This document shows positions 50,229 to 62,430 of a stretch of 64,000 nucleotides of DNA, piece after piece; the first letter of the stretch is position 1; each line of letters starts with the position of its first letter. The stretch is from Argopecten irradians (Eukaryota > Mollusca > Bivalvia > Pectinida > Pectinidae). The notes below the pieces were generated by a model, which ran no database searches, had not been told where the DNA came from, and was given only the letters and a program-made list of their open reading frames with translations. Both the position numbers and the translations under genes were made by a program. The stretch covers positions 34,973,540 through 35,037,539 of the forward strand of contig NC_091134.1 of NCBI RefSeq assembly GCF_041381155.1, in the 5' to 3' direction.

Positions 50229-53107
50229 TTAATTTGGTTATAACCAGGATAACCTATTCTGGTATTTTCAGCTGTAGACGTATCCGCAGGTTATTTATAT
50301 ATTTGTATTTCTTTGTATATCATTGTTACCGTTTTTTTATAATTTCTAATCTTTATTTCGGCTTGGCTTAATTGTTGTGTGATCTTTAGTAGCATAGTTC
50401 CTTTCTAAGGTATCGGATCATAAATTGGTCATTATTCGCACCTTCATGATACATGTCAACTTCCTATATTCTCATTAGAGGGAAGTTAAATTGATGCACG
50501 GTGAATTGCAACCGTCTATGAAAACGAAACGTATTATAGAAAAATGGAAATTTACAAATTTAAAATCTGATATGCATGGTTAAATAGATTTACAATCCAG
50601 TAATTATGTTGCAAAATTGTTTCACTTCAGTCTAGTTTTCTTCAATTCAGAGACTTAGCCACATTTCCTCAGTTGGTAAGGGGAAATGTCAAATAAGATA
50701 TTGCGAATATAAAGTTATGGATGAAATCTTATTTAGCAAGGGCATATCGAACCTGCATAATACATTGTAGTATGTTTTAATACACTTAGATAACATTCAT
50801 TTTTCAAAAGATATTTTGAAAGTCTTCGATTTTCCAACATGTAACACGTTCCCAACAGTTCATGCTGCTTGCAGAATATCTGTTTTGATTTGTTTTGTAA
50901 ACATACGCATGGCGACATTTTGTCCTTTACACTTAGACAACAAGAATAGTCTGTTTGTCTGGCTCGCCTCCAGGTATATTCAGCAGTAATACCATGGATT
51001 ACAGTTAGCAAATAATCAGCCATTTTCTTTTCTACAACCTCCAAAATACCGCGATAGCGCCCATGACGCGAGCCATTGACGTAAGTCTGGCCTGTGAAGA
51101 AGTCGGTTGCTAATTTTGGCTGGCGTTATCATTGACGTATGCTATATCCGTCATAGAGTAGACTTAGTCCTACTTATATATCTTTATATACTATGTCTGC
51201 ACGTGAGTGAAAGAACGAGCGCACGTGTATTTACGCACGCCCTGCAACAAACCGAGTTTTTTTCTGCATGTAGGTTGCGGTGTTTACTTCTGGACCGATT
51301 TTGTTTGCGATAGAGTACAACGTCCGGTGATGAGGAGGACATCACTTAGTAAGTTAGTTACTGATTTTTCGCGTACATGACTCCGCCTATTGACGAGACT
51401 TTGTCTCACCGGGAAAAGAATTCAGAGCTTCACTAAATCGGTCAGAGGCAGAGCAGAAACTTACAGAATGTACTCAAACATCAGTGGCAAGCTCATGAGC
51501 AGAGAGTGACGAGATTCTGACATCTGTATATTCGCATTAGCTACAAACTGAAGATCACACATATTTTGCACCAAAACGTAAAAGAAAGAATGTAAATGTA
51601 AATATGAATTGAAGAACATAGATAATAAGATATTTGATAATGCTATTGTTAACAGCATTGGACCATTGGACATGACTTTTCATTCGTTATGAATTAAGAG
51701 TTATTGAATTTATTTATGAACTATTCATTAACTTTTTGAGCTTGATACTGTATTGTATAAACTATGTGGAAAACTCAGTACTGATATTTTCTTTCACGTT
51801 CTGCTTGAATGTTCAAAATGTTTTCAAACTTGAACTAGAATGATGTAGTGAATGCTACTTATATTCACTCATATTCATTCCTTCTTATATTGTGTTTGCA
51901 AAACAATGTAACTTTTTATTGTGTTATCGTTCCTGTATACAACTGCAAGAGAATGGGAAAGCTAAATGGTGAATATGTATAAATTCACACATGCGCTTCT
52001 CTGAGATTTTCTATTATTTTTATAATACATGTAAAATGAATGTAACACATATATTGATTGATAGGCATGATCTCTTGTTAAGAAGAATAAAAGATTGTTT
52101 GTTTATTGCAAGTAGAATTATGTGTTTAGGCTGTTTGTTAATGTAAACGCAATGACCAACTTTAAGAAAACAGATTCCATATACTTCCAGCTAAATCTGG
52201 TATTAAGGAATATACACATGTCTTTCCTTCGCGTAAATCTTAACGCGTACGCCAAGTTTGAGAATGCTGAATACAAAACTTCTTAAATACAACAAACATA
52301 TTGAGAATATAGTTTTAAATAGGGTTTCTTTAAATATGTTCATCGCGTGTCCATCTCTAGGACTGAAGTAATCCTTTGTTTGCGCGTTAAAAGTATGTCA
52401 TTTTAAAGCTTTGGAATACATGTTTTGGACATTTATATATGACTTCCCACATTTTCTTCAAAACAAACGCCATAACATCTTACATCCTGACGAACTCGTT
52501 GACACACCAAGCTATCTGTATCCAGGAAATTGGCCAAGTCACGTGACCGAGTGTTTAAAAACATCTCCTAAATCGTCTTAGGTTCAAGGCTACCAGTAGT
52601 GTTATCAAAATAAACCGGTCAAGGACTAATTTATATCAAAGTTTTACTGTAGGCATGTGTGCTACGTTGAGTCACTCCTCGCTACCATTTTATCTTTGAA
52701 ATGTGACAAGCGCAGACGACAAAGACATACATATTATTAATGGTTCTTTTAGATAAGGAACTGGGCTAATCGTAAGGGAGGTTTAGTTTGGTCACGTTGT
52801 TTACAAAGTCAACATTTAGTTAATTATAACTTGATTGAATTAAGTTTTTATTTCAATTTGGATATGATTCATAAAAAATTACAAGTTGGAATATAAATTT
52901 AAGATGGAAATTTTATTATAAGTAGAGGCATGAAGTTGGATAAAGTGGAACTCTTCTATGTCACGAATCAACATACGGGAACTTTCATTATTGAGTACTA
53001 CCTACAAAACATCTGTAAACATTATAATTATAAATGTTTATCTTTAGAATTATAACAATAGATTATCTATATGTTTGTTTAAATCAATATCGTCCAAAAT
53101 GAAGAAG

Positions 53108-53148
53108 AAAACACCACACACACGTACACACACCCTCACACACAAATG
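53108..53148. repeat. Interrupted AC microsatellite
   Basis: CACCACACACACGTACACAC followed by further CA units with interruptions. Confidence 0.75.
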
Positions 53149-54950
53149 CAGTTCGCATTTCTTGAATCAGCTGAAGCCAAAAATACCAATAAAATCTTAT
53201 AACACTTATCATTCAAATGCGTTTATAATATATTGACAACAACGATAAACAGTAACGTAAGAAATAAATAATAATAAATTTTGTAGCACATCTGCTTCGA
53301 GTTCTGTGTATGATTTTATTATTTACTACTTAACGCATATAACCATTTAATTACTTCAATATATCAGAATTTACAGTTCTACTCAAGTGAAAGAGACGTA
53401 ACATTGTTTGTGCAGTATGTATGCACATGCAAACACTATATGCAAATTGTAATTTATGGCAACAATATGTATCTTTTTAATTATTCAAATAGTTTTAAAT
53501 GCGCATATGTTTCCAGGTTATTTTACACATAGGAAAATTCATATAAATGTGGTTCTATACCTAGCAGAGAACACAATTATGTATGTTGATATCAATGCAT
53601 ATTATATAATGCATATCCAGAAGAAAAAAAACACAACACAACGTATTGCTATTGCGTCAAACGAACGCAATGCGTGTGCGTATGGATGTCGGTAATTGAC
53701 GTTGGGAAGTATGATATCAATTACCAATGTTACTTATTATAACACTGAGACTTATATTAGTCTTTCCACTCAGTGATAAATTCTTGTCAACTGTCAACAA
53801 GACTTATGATCGAAGCGTATATTTTGCGCCGTATATTTTGAGTGATAGCAACTTTGCACTGACTAAAGTATTAATGTTCTACAAACAAGTATTTTTCCAT
53901 TAGACCCATCTGTAGATATACATAAGCGTACGGAAACTACTTACTTATTATATAGCGCAATGAATTCTTACAATCCTTGCGCTTGCAATCCTTATAATTT
54001 TTTCAAAGATAACTTTTGTGTGGTATTCCCAGTAATAGATAAGCGTAAGAACCTTGTCGCTGTGGTAATACTATACTGCCAGTGATGTATATTTTTCACA
54101 GAAGACGTTTAGGTCAAATACTCAAATCATCCTCCAGCTGTTCATGATAGCCATGATAGCCTTTTGCATGCTGATATAAGGACGAAGAGGTGCAAAATCC
54201 AAAATTGTTTCCTATTCTTTTTATCCCCCGCAACGATGTCAAGGATGTATGCAGGAATCGGGTTGTTCGTCTCTCTGTCTGTCTGTCACCATAAAATGTT
54301 CGATATGAATTCTTTTATAATTTGGATGTAAGTGATGACAATTAAGCATGAACATAAACCAATGAACAATATGTGGAAATAATACATTATGACAATGTGC
54401 GCTAATTTAATTTTATCAAATGACCATTAGCCTGAGTATATTTGCACTCAGTAAATCGGTCACTCAAGGCCGCCGACTGACTATAAACAAAACTCCGGGC
54501 AATAACATCCACGCCATGTGGTCAGATGTTTGGCCTAAATCTAACCACGAGTGTATTTTGTATGCCTATGTTCTGCGGAGACCCAAACGTCTGGTAAGGT
54601 ATACACAATGTACTCGTACCAAATAACATTTCGTTCAGTTATATACCAGTAATTTGTTGACTGACCGACATATAGCTAGGGGACATAATAGTAAGAACTG
54701 ACTGACCACAATAAAAAGCTGACCGATATATGCAGTTATAGCGTCGTGTATGACATGTAGGATATAATGTCAGTGGGCGTAAGTGCACTAGGAATTAGAA
54801 ACAAATGGATGTGCATCACACTCTTACATTGAAAACAAAAATATATCGTGTTATATCAGGACACATTGTAAATAGGGAAAAGGTTCCAGATACAATGGCC
54901 CAATTGTCATGCTAATTCCTCAGTTTATAGGTGAAATAAGCAGTACTCAA

Positions 54951-55002
54951 GACTGACAATTATACAATAAAGAGCTGTGACTGACAATTATACAATAAAG
55001 AG
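54951..55002. repeat. 24-bp exact direct duplication
   Basis: GACTGACAATTATACAATAA followed by AGAG occurs at 54951-54974 and again at 54979-55002, with 4 nt between. Confidence 0.85.
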
Positions 55003-57021
55003 AAAGTGCAATATGATGTTTGTTGATGATGGAAAGATGTTTGTCGAAATTTCACTGATATAGCAATCGCTTATTGAAGAAATAGGTTTTTACAAGATAT
55101 GGTGAAACAAAGTTCATGAATATGTGGGGATTATTATCTGTGATGCATACTGATGGTTTTTTTCAAATATAAGAAATCCTGGCCAATTATCATGCTATGT
55201 CAACTCCAGGTAGAGTTCGGTATTGGGACCTAAATTTCTTTCAAAGTAATTCATTGAGTCGAAAGCAACATTAGTCCATTATAACAGTTATGCAGCAAAG
55301 CGCCAATAGATGATGTTTGAATCAACTTTTGTTGGCATATTCGAGTAGATCTCAATCTGTTGCAATTGCAAGCAAAGTACATTAACATAAACCCTTACTT
55401 GAATCAAATCTTTGGAATGTAACACGTATACATTTTCATTCATATTCTATTGCACTATCTATAGCTCATAAAAGACCCATGCAATCACGGCGTGTTTTGG
55501 ATATCAATTTAAATTAAATGCAATCATATTTTTTCAGCTATATTTAGTCATGACATGTCATTTCATTTACATCGAAAATTCAATTATATTCACGGATTTT
55601 AAACCGCCTCATGGTCGAAATCATAAAAATATCAACTGTCACTTTTTCATTTGTGTCGCAAGCTGCTATCTGGTTTTTATCTAAATTAACAAAATCTTTC
55701 GATTAAGGTAAAACATTCGACTCATTATCGTCATATTTTTTTTGGTATTGGTCGTATGTGTCTGTGGTTCTGTTTGAATCTACATATATTAATAACAAAA
55801 TATTAATTATCTCTTGACATTAGGATGCAAATGACGTGTGTCTGTTTGAATAATGTCACGAAAATTGCATATTTGACAATGTAACTAAAGATTATCAGAA
55901 TTTCATTAGTTATAAATTTTGCCCGTTTTCCTTAATTCACTGCTTAGGTTTGTACTTTTAACGTCTCGGCAGATGGCGCGCCAGTAAACGTAGGTGGCGC
56001 TGAACAGACAGTTCCTGTTCCGCCAGGTAGGTGTTGACGCGAGTAAATCACGTGGCTAATCAATCTTCGATGTCACAGATCGATGTGTTTGCTTCCATGA
56101 ACGATGGGTGGTCTCTTATACATTTATCTTCGTGCAGATTGTCACATATTATACGCAACACATCCTAATAAGACTTCGTAATATAAGTTAATGATGGAAA
56201 CATCATAACGTCAAGAGATATGTGTCATTTTCATTCATAGCAACACTGCATATTGTTTTTCATGATGCCAGTATATGAATGCATTAAGAATATGATTATA
56301 GATTTTAGCTCGAATAATTGATCTGATGAGGATACTCAACTATCATTATTACTTAAATCAATATCAGGTAGCAACATAAGATTAACTTTCAACTCTAATT
56401 GTTAACCCTGTTCATTCGATATTAAACAAAAACATAAATTGCTATACTCCTTGCAAGTAAGGATGTTGTATCTTATTTGGCAATCCTGATAAAGTGGTAG
56501 GAATTCAAGTTACTTAGATAATATCGAAAGAATCATTTTCCCAAACGCTAAGTAAAAATGCAAATACATGGCAAAAATACCACAATAAGTAGAATAATCA
56601 TGTCATACCTTTAAAATATGTACAAAGTCTTTTAATATGAGGTATATGTTTGTGTAATCATTTTTTTAAATACATAACTTAAATTCACACATACAAAGTA
56701 TGAAATTATTACTACGTTAGCAGTGATGGTTTACATCTAAAAATCCCAAGAACTAGTGCCTAATGAACTCTTATGATTAATCACGTGAATTTTAAAACTG
56801 AAAAGTATTAATTGACTTTTTATGAAGTCACAACACCTTAAAACCACTGAAAAAATGTTTGTTATTAGCTAGATTGAAAAAAGGTACATCATTCAGGTCA
56901 TCAGGTGTGAAATATATCGTAATCACATAATTGAAGTACCTAGAATATCGATGATGTTTTGTTTTGCAATTTATTAACATATTTCCAATTACTACAATGA
57001 TAAAAAAAAGAATAAACCTAC

Positions 57022-57078
57022 CTTGAGTTCATTTTCCTTTTCCTTCTTTAATGATCTGACATCTAACAGGGTTGCCAT
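57022..57078 (-). other. Candidate first coding exon, possibly for copy C
   Basis: On the minus strand ATG 57078, in a fair context (AAG before it, G after), opens 19 codons (MATLLDVRSLKKEKENELK). They end exactly at a strong donor, CTCAAG|GTAGGT, in phase 0. The product is basic and helix-prone. Splicing to 36122-36174 and then 34039 gives one open frame of about 46 extra residues ahead of the SLC22 start, but with a roughly 21-kb intron. It could equally belong to another gene whose other exons I did not recognise. Confidence 0.35.
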
Positions 57079-60000
57079 CTTGTTGTATTATTATAACATC
57101 AATCTACTGCTTATACGGATTGTCTGAAGAAAGATTCGCTCCGCACAAAGTCACATCGATATCATTGTAAGCAAATACTTGAACAGACATGATGTTTTAC
57201 CCATTTTCAGTTTGATAATTAAGAGATAATTTTAAAAACGAAAATCCTATGCTGAGGCACGATTTTCACTTCACGCCAGAAATAGGAACAAAGCTTACTT
57301 ATTTATAGCACAATGCATGTTTTAAGTAATTTAGTATCTTATTTGGTGAACGAATAGGTGTACGTGATTAAAACCAAGAACGCAGACCGTTAAAATACGA
57401 CAGATAAAACAAAACAACCATTATTTATTAGAATGTAGTCTAAAATTTGCATTCTCGAGCCGCAAAACGTGATATAAAAGCGCTACATGGTAAAGTTTAT
57501 AAGGATTTGTTTTACCTTTTAAGGAAATTAAATAAGGAACGGTGATAAAGATCAAAAGTAGGAGAGAAGATACTGAGTTATTAGTGAGAAGCTTGAGGCC
57601 GGTGATGGGGTATTAAGGGAGATCACTTGTGGAAATGGCTAGAAATCTTGACAGCTCTCACTTCAGAGAACGATTTTCCTATATTACCTTCGTTTACCGA
57701 CGTTTTATCCACCCCTGGACTATCTTTATCAAAACTGAAGTCAGTTGAAAAAAAAACCTGAGCAATCACAAGCCTGCAGATTAAGACTCCTCTTGAAGAC
57801 TACAGAAAGAGCGACGCTCAACTTCAATCCAACGCAGTCAACCACAATGTACCGTTATACAATTTGTTTGATTTACATCAAAGGATCAATTAACCTTTGT
57901 TATCTGTTAACTCCAGATTTACAGATTTACTATGAGATACAAATTTTCTTATTTCCAATACTAACATAAACCTATCACGTTGTAAATTAAGATTGATACA
58001 AAAACAAAAATAGTCCTTTCTTTTTCACTAATTTTTTTCTGCTTTTCATTTTCTTGTGTAGATGCCTTTTGTTATTTGAAACAGCTGAATGACTCTTTAA
58101 GTTACATAAGTTCGAAGTTCCGTCATGTAAAGTTTGTTAATTTGATTTTAATGACGCCACTCCGACTTTTTCCATCGCTAAATCCGGATTCATAATTTTC
58201 TCTTCTCACTCAAGATCGTTCGATAATTTTTCCGGATTCACGAGGGTGGCCTACTGCAAATTGATAACAAATATAGTATGCCTAAGGTACTTTCACGTTA
58301 TGTATTTTCCTCGGCTGATTACATATGATAGCTAATGAAGAAGAAACACTGACGTTTTGCATTTACTCTTGGTGATATATCCCGGTTCATTGAGTGAAGT
58401 TTTTTCTGCTTACTGTATGTCGTTAAGTTAAAATAAGTAGCTGAAGGAAACTGGGAAGGTTCTTCTAAATATGGATATGAATGCGTGGTACATAACAGCT
58501 ATCTGCGTCATTGAAAAATAGATTTAACTCGGCGAAAACACTTTAAATTGAAGATGATGTGACAGATTAGATATATTATGCCACGAACAATAGTTAAAAA
58601 GACCTTGGTTTTCCTTTGTGTATTTCTGTTGGTGTATTATGGGGGTATGTAGGTAAATAAATCATCATTGGCACATTTCCAGTATTTTCTATTTTAAAAA
58701 TACCCAATACACAGCCAGTGATGTTAGGCAACGTGACTCATGTATTGTGCAAAATAAAACCCAATATTTTGTAAAGGATTTATTTCAAATCATATCGTAC
58801 TAACATTCTTCGAGAGATCAGTATAACAATTATACAAGCTTGGCTGACTGTAACAATAATACTGAGCGGAACATTAACCTTAAATTGCCCTTTAGTGACT
58901 ACTCTTATAGCTATTGTGACGTCTAGAATGCATTAACCTACATATAACTGTTTATTTTATATAACATTATTCTGAAAAATATTATATTACAAAAGTTTTT
59001 AAACATTCTAAAACTTGTAAAAATATCAAGTAGTAAACCAAGTAAAATATTATGAGACGATATCTAGCTTACTCTTACTCGGGGTCCTGTGGAATACCAG
59101 ACGATGACATTGCCATTTTTCAATCGCAACCAATTGCCATATTCAGGTTCACCCGCATTTGACCTAAATCGATATCATGTCATCGATGAAACAGAGTGCG
59201 CTTCCTTTTATGGAACACATTGTTCTGTTGTCTTTCTCTGTGTAAACACGGTCTTTATACAACCCTAGTTTTCGATTTGTTGCCTTTGTTCAATAAATTT
59301 TGAGTTTACATTTAGGTTTTCATTAATTTCAAGTGTTTGTAATTGTCTTACCTCTAAGCCAGATTAGGATTAACGTTACTAGACATGTGTAATGAGACGA
59401 GTTTAGTCGAGCCTTTAAATAAACAACACTATCAATAATTTGGAGCAACAACCATGGCTATGCACAAAGTATATTTCGACATGTCCTTTTGGAGGTGAAT
59501 CAGCTGGGAGAACTGATAATGCAGCTGTGAACGTTGTGAATTGAGTAAAGGTATTTGGATTCACCGCTTCATCGTTTTATCGTGTTATTCCCGGCGTTGT
59601 GTACAAAGAAGAATATTTTATCAATTAAAATAAATCTGGTCTAGTGGAATTACCATATGTTTGATGGCACATGTTTAAAATTGCCATCAAGTTTAGAAAA
59701 ATAAATTTCCAAGATTTTAGTGTCCTTTTCTGTTTGTTTTTAGTATAAGCATTTATCAATTTGAAATCTTGACAATTTTCAGTTTATTCATTCAATTAGT
59801 GGATTCGTCGTTCAGCACTTGCAGGCTACATATATTTAGGAACTTAAACAGAAACTTGTTTTGTTTTTATTTACTTAATTTATTCATTTATTCTGCATCG
59901 TTTGTAAATTATTAATAAAACTATTATAGATACATATTACAAATATTGTAATGGACCACTAAATATTATTCTTAAATTGCACACTTACTATCTAACAAAT

Positions 60001-60663
60001 TTCAAGTTATTATTATTTATAGATAACTTTTAGATGTTGTTCGAGAAACGCTTGATACTGAGAGTATTTTAAAGTGGAAACACTGCCATATTGACATTTC
60101 ATTTACTGACCACTAAATAGCTTTCCCACTGTAAGACCAGACAACACGAGACACTACAACACGTGCCCAATGCTGACCATTCTAATCGCTCCGTACTTTT
60201 AAAAACAGATCTAATGTACTACTTTAGTCGGACCATACCTGGCCGTGACTCAGTTCAGTGTCCATTGCGTTGGACAAGCAGATTAGACATTTAAAGTGTC
60301 ACTGGCTGTAAATTGATATAACCTGTCATCAATATCAAGCTGTTCATGAGTTAATGAATGGATATAAACTTTCATCAATATCATGCCGTTCATGAGTTCA
60401 TGATAAGTATTTTACATATATGAATGCTTCTCGGAGACTTTTTTTTGTTATTTTAGCTATTTTCCATCGATATGATATATATATTTTAATAAGATATATT
60501 CATTATTTTTTATTTTCAGTTTTCTTTAATTTGTAACACATTAGACAGAAAACATTTTTGTAGGTTTACATAACAACATGACGCATACATTTATTGATAA
60601 GCGATAACATCTTATTTTCATCAAGTCACTTCTTTCATCATTAAAAAGCACAATATACAACTC
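57079..60663. other. AT-rich stretch without recognisable genes
   Basis: No supportable coding exon, RNA gene or transposon was found. The only structure is the 46-bp duplication at 60315-60398. The region just above 57078 would hold the promoter if the candidate first exon is real. Confidence 0.45.
60315..60398. repeat. 46-bp imperfect direct duplication
   Basis: GATATAACCTGTCATCAATA...GTTCATGAGTT is repeated 46 bp later with a few substitutions (GATATAAACTTTCATCAATA...). Confidence 0.7.
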
Positions 60664-62430
60664 GTGGTCATCACCAGTTCACCGTCACACTATCAGTACA
60701 CTCATTGTCACAATTATTATAACACTCAACGTCACAGTTATCATTGCACTCATCGTCATAATTGTCATTACACTCATCTTCACAGTTATGTTAACACACT
60801 TCCTCACAACTATCATTACACTCATCGTCACAATTATCATTACATTCATCATCACAATTAGCATAACACTCATCGTCACAATTATCATTACACTCGTCGT
60901 CACAGTTTTCTTTACACTCATCATTACAGCTATCATTACACTCATCCTCAACAATTATCATTACATTCATCGTCACAATTAGCATAACACTCATCGTCAC
61001 AATTATCATTACACTCGTCGTCACAGTTTTCTTTACACTCATCATTACAGCTATCATTACACTCATCCTCAAAGTTATCATTACATTCATCGTCACAATT
61101 ATCACTACATTCATCATCACAATTATCATAACACTCATCTTCACAATTATCATAACACTCATCGTCACAATTATCATTGCATTCATCATCACAATTTTCA
61201 TTAAACTCATCGTCACAGTTGTCAATACACTCATTATTACAGCTATCATTACACTCATCCTCACAGTTATCATTACACTCATTGTCACAATTATCACCCA
61301 TAGTCATAATTATCATTACACTCATCCTCAAAGTTATCATTACATTCATCGTCACAATTATCACTACATTCATCATCACAATTATCATAACACTCATCGT
61401 CACAATTATCATAACACTCATCGTTACAATTATCATTGCATTCATCATCACAATTATCATTACATTCATCGTCACAGTTTTCAATACACTCATTATTACA
61501 GCTATCATTACACTCATCCTCACAGTTATCACTACATTCATCGTCACAATTATCATTACACTCATCGTCAAAATTATCATTACTCTCTTCGTCAGTTTTC
61601 TTTACACTCATCATTACAGCTATCATTACACTCATCCTCAAAGTTATCATTACATTTATCGTCACAATAATCATTACACTCATCGTCTTAATTGTCATTA
61701 CACTTATCGTCACAGTTATCATTACACTCATCGTCACAATTATCATTACACGCATCGTAATAATTATCATTACATTCATCGTCATAATTGGCATTACACT
61801 CATCGTCATAATCGTCATAACACTCAATGTCACAATTATCATTTCACTCATCATCACAATTATCATTACATGCATCGTCACAATTATGATTACCTCATTG
61901 TCACAGTTATCATTACACTCATTGTCACAATTATCACCCATAGTCATAATTGTCATTACACTCATCGTCACAGTTATCATTACATTCATCGTCACAATTA
62001 CAATTACACTCATCGTCATAATTGTCATTACACCCACGTCACAGATATCATTACACGCATCGTCACAATTATCATTACACTCATCGTCACAATTAGCATT
62101 ACACTCATCATTACAATTATCATTACACTCATCGTCACAATTATCATTACATTCATCGTCACAATTAGCATTACACTCATCATTACAATTATCATTACAC
62201 TCATCGTCACAATTATCATTACATTCATCCTCAAAGTTATTATTACACACATTGTCACAATTATCATTACACTCATTGTCACAATTAATATTATACTCAT
62301 CGTCACAATTATCATTACACTCATTGTCACAATTATCATTACACTCATTGTCACAATTAATATTATACTCATCGTCACAATTAATATTATACTCATCGTC
62401 ACAATTATCAGTACACTAATCTTCTCAATT
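60664..62430 (-). repeat. 24-bp minisatellite with an ECNDNCDD-like reading frame on the minus strand
   Basis: About 70 imperfect copies of a 24-bp unit (plus strand ATCGTCACAATTATCATTAC then ACTC). On the minus strand one frame reads Glu-Cys-Asn-Asp-Asn-Cys-Asp-Asp per unit. The longest such stretch lies within 61294-62250. Common differences are GAG/GAA, GAC/GAT and AAT/AAC (synonymous) or Asp/Glu swaps; Asn may become Ser, Tyr or Ala-like variants. Single-base indels (e.g. near 62030) throw the frame off in several places, so no single ORF spans the array. Higher-order copies exist: 60843-60952 and 60962-61072 are a 120-bp duplicate, and the variant TTATCACCCATAGTCATAAT recurs 640 bp apart (61291 and 61931). 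Coding status is uncertain. Confidence 0.85.

Larger units (their letters stand above)
46671..57021. other. AT-rich stretch without recognisable genes
   Basis: About 10 kb containing only microsatellites (50164-50228, 53108-53148) and a 24-bp duplication (54951-55002). If 57022-57078 truly is a first exon of copy C, all of this lies inside its first intron. Confidence 0.5.

Noticed and set aside
49925..50371. 148-codon hydrophobic ORF as a membrane protein
   Set aside because: It is produced by T-rich sequence and a TTTA microsatellite, and has no splice or family support.
60664..62430. CRISPR-like array
   Set aside because: Units are contiguous with no unique spacers, and the window is eukaryotic. 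It is a minisatellite.
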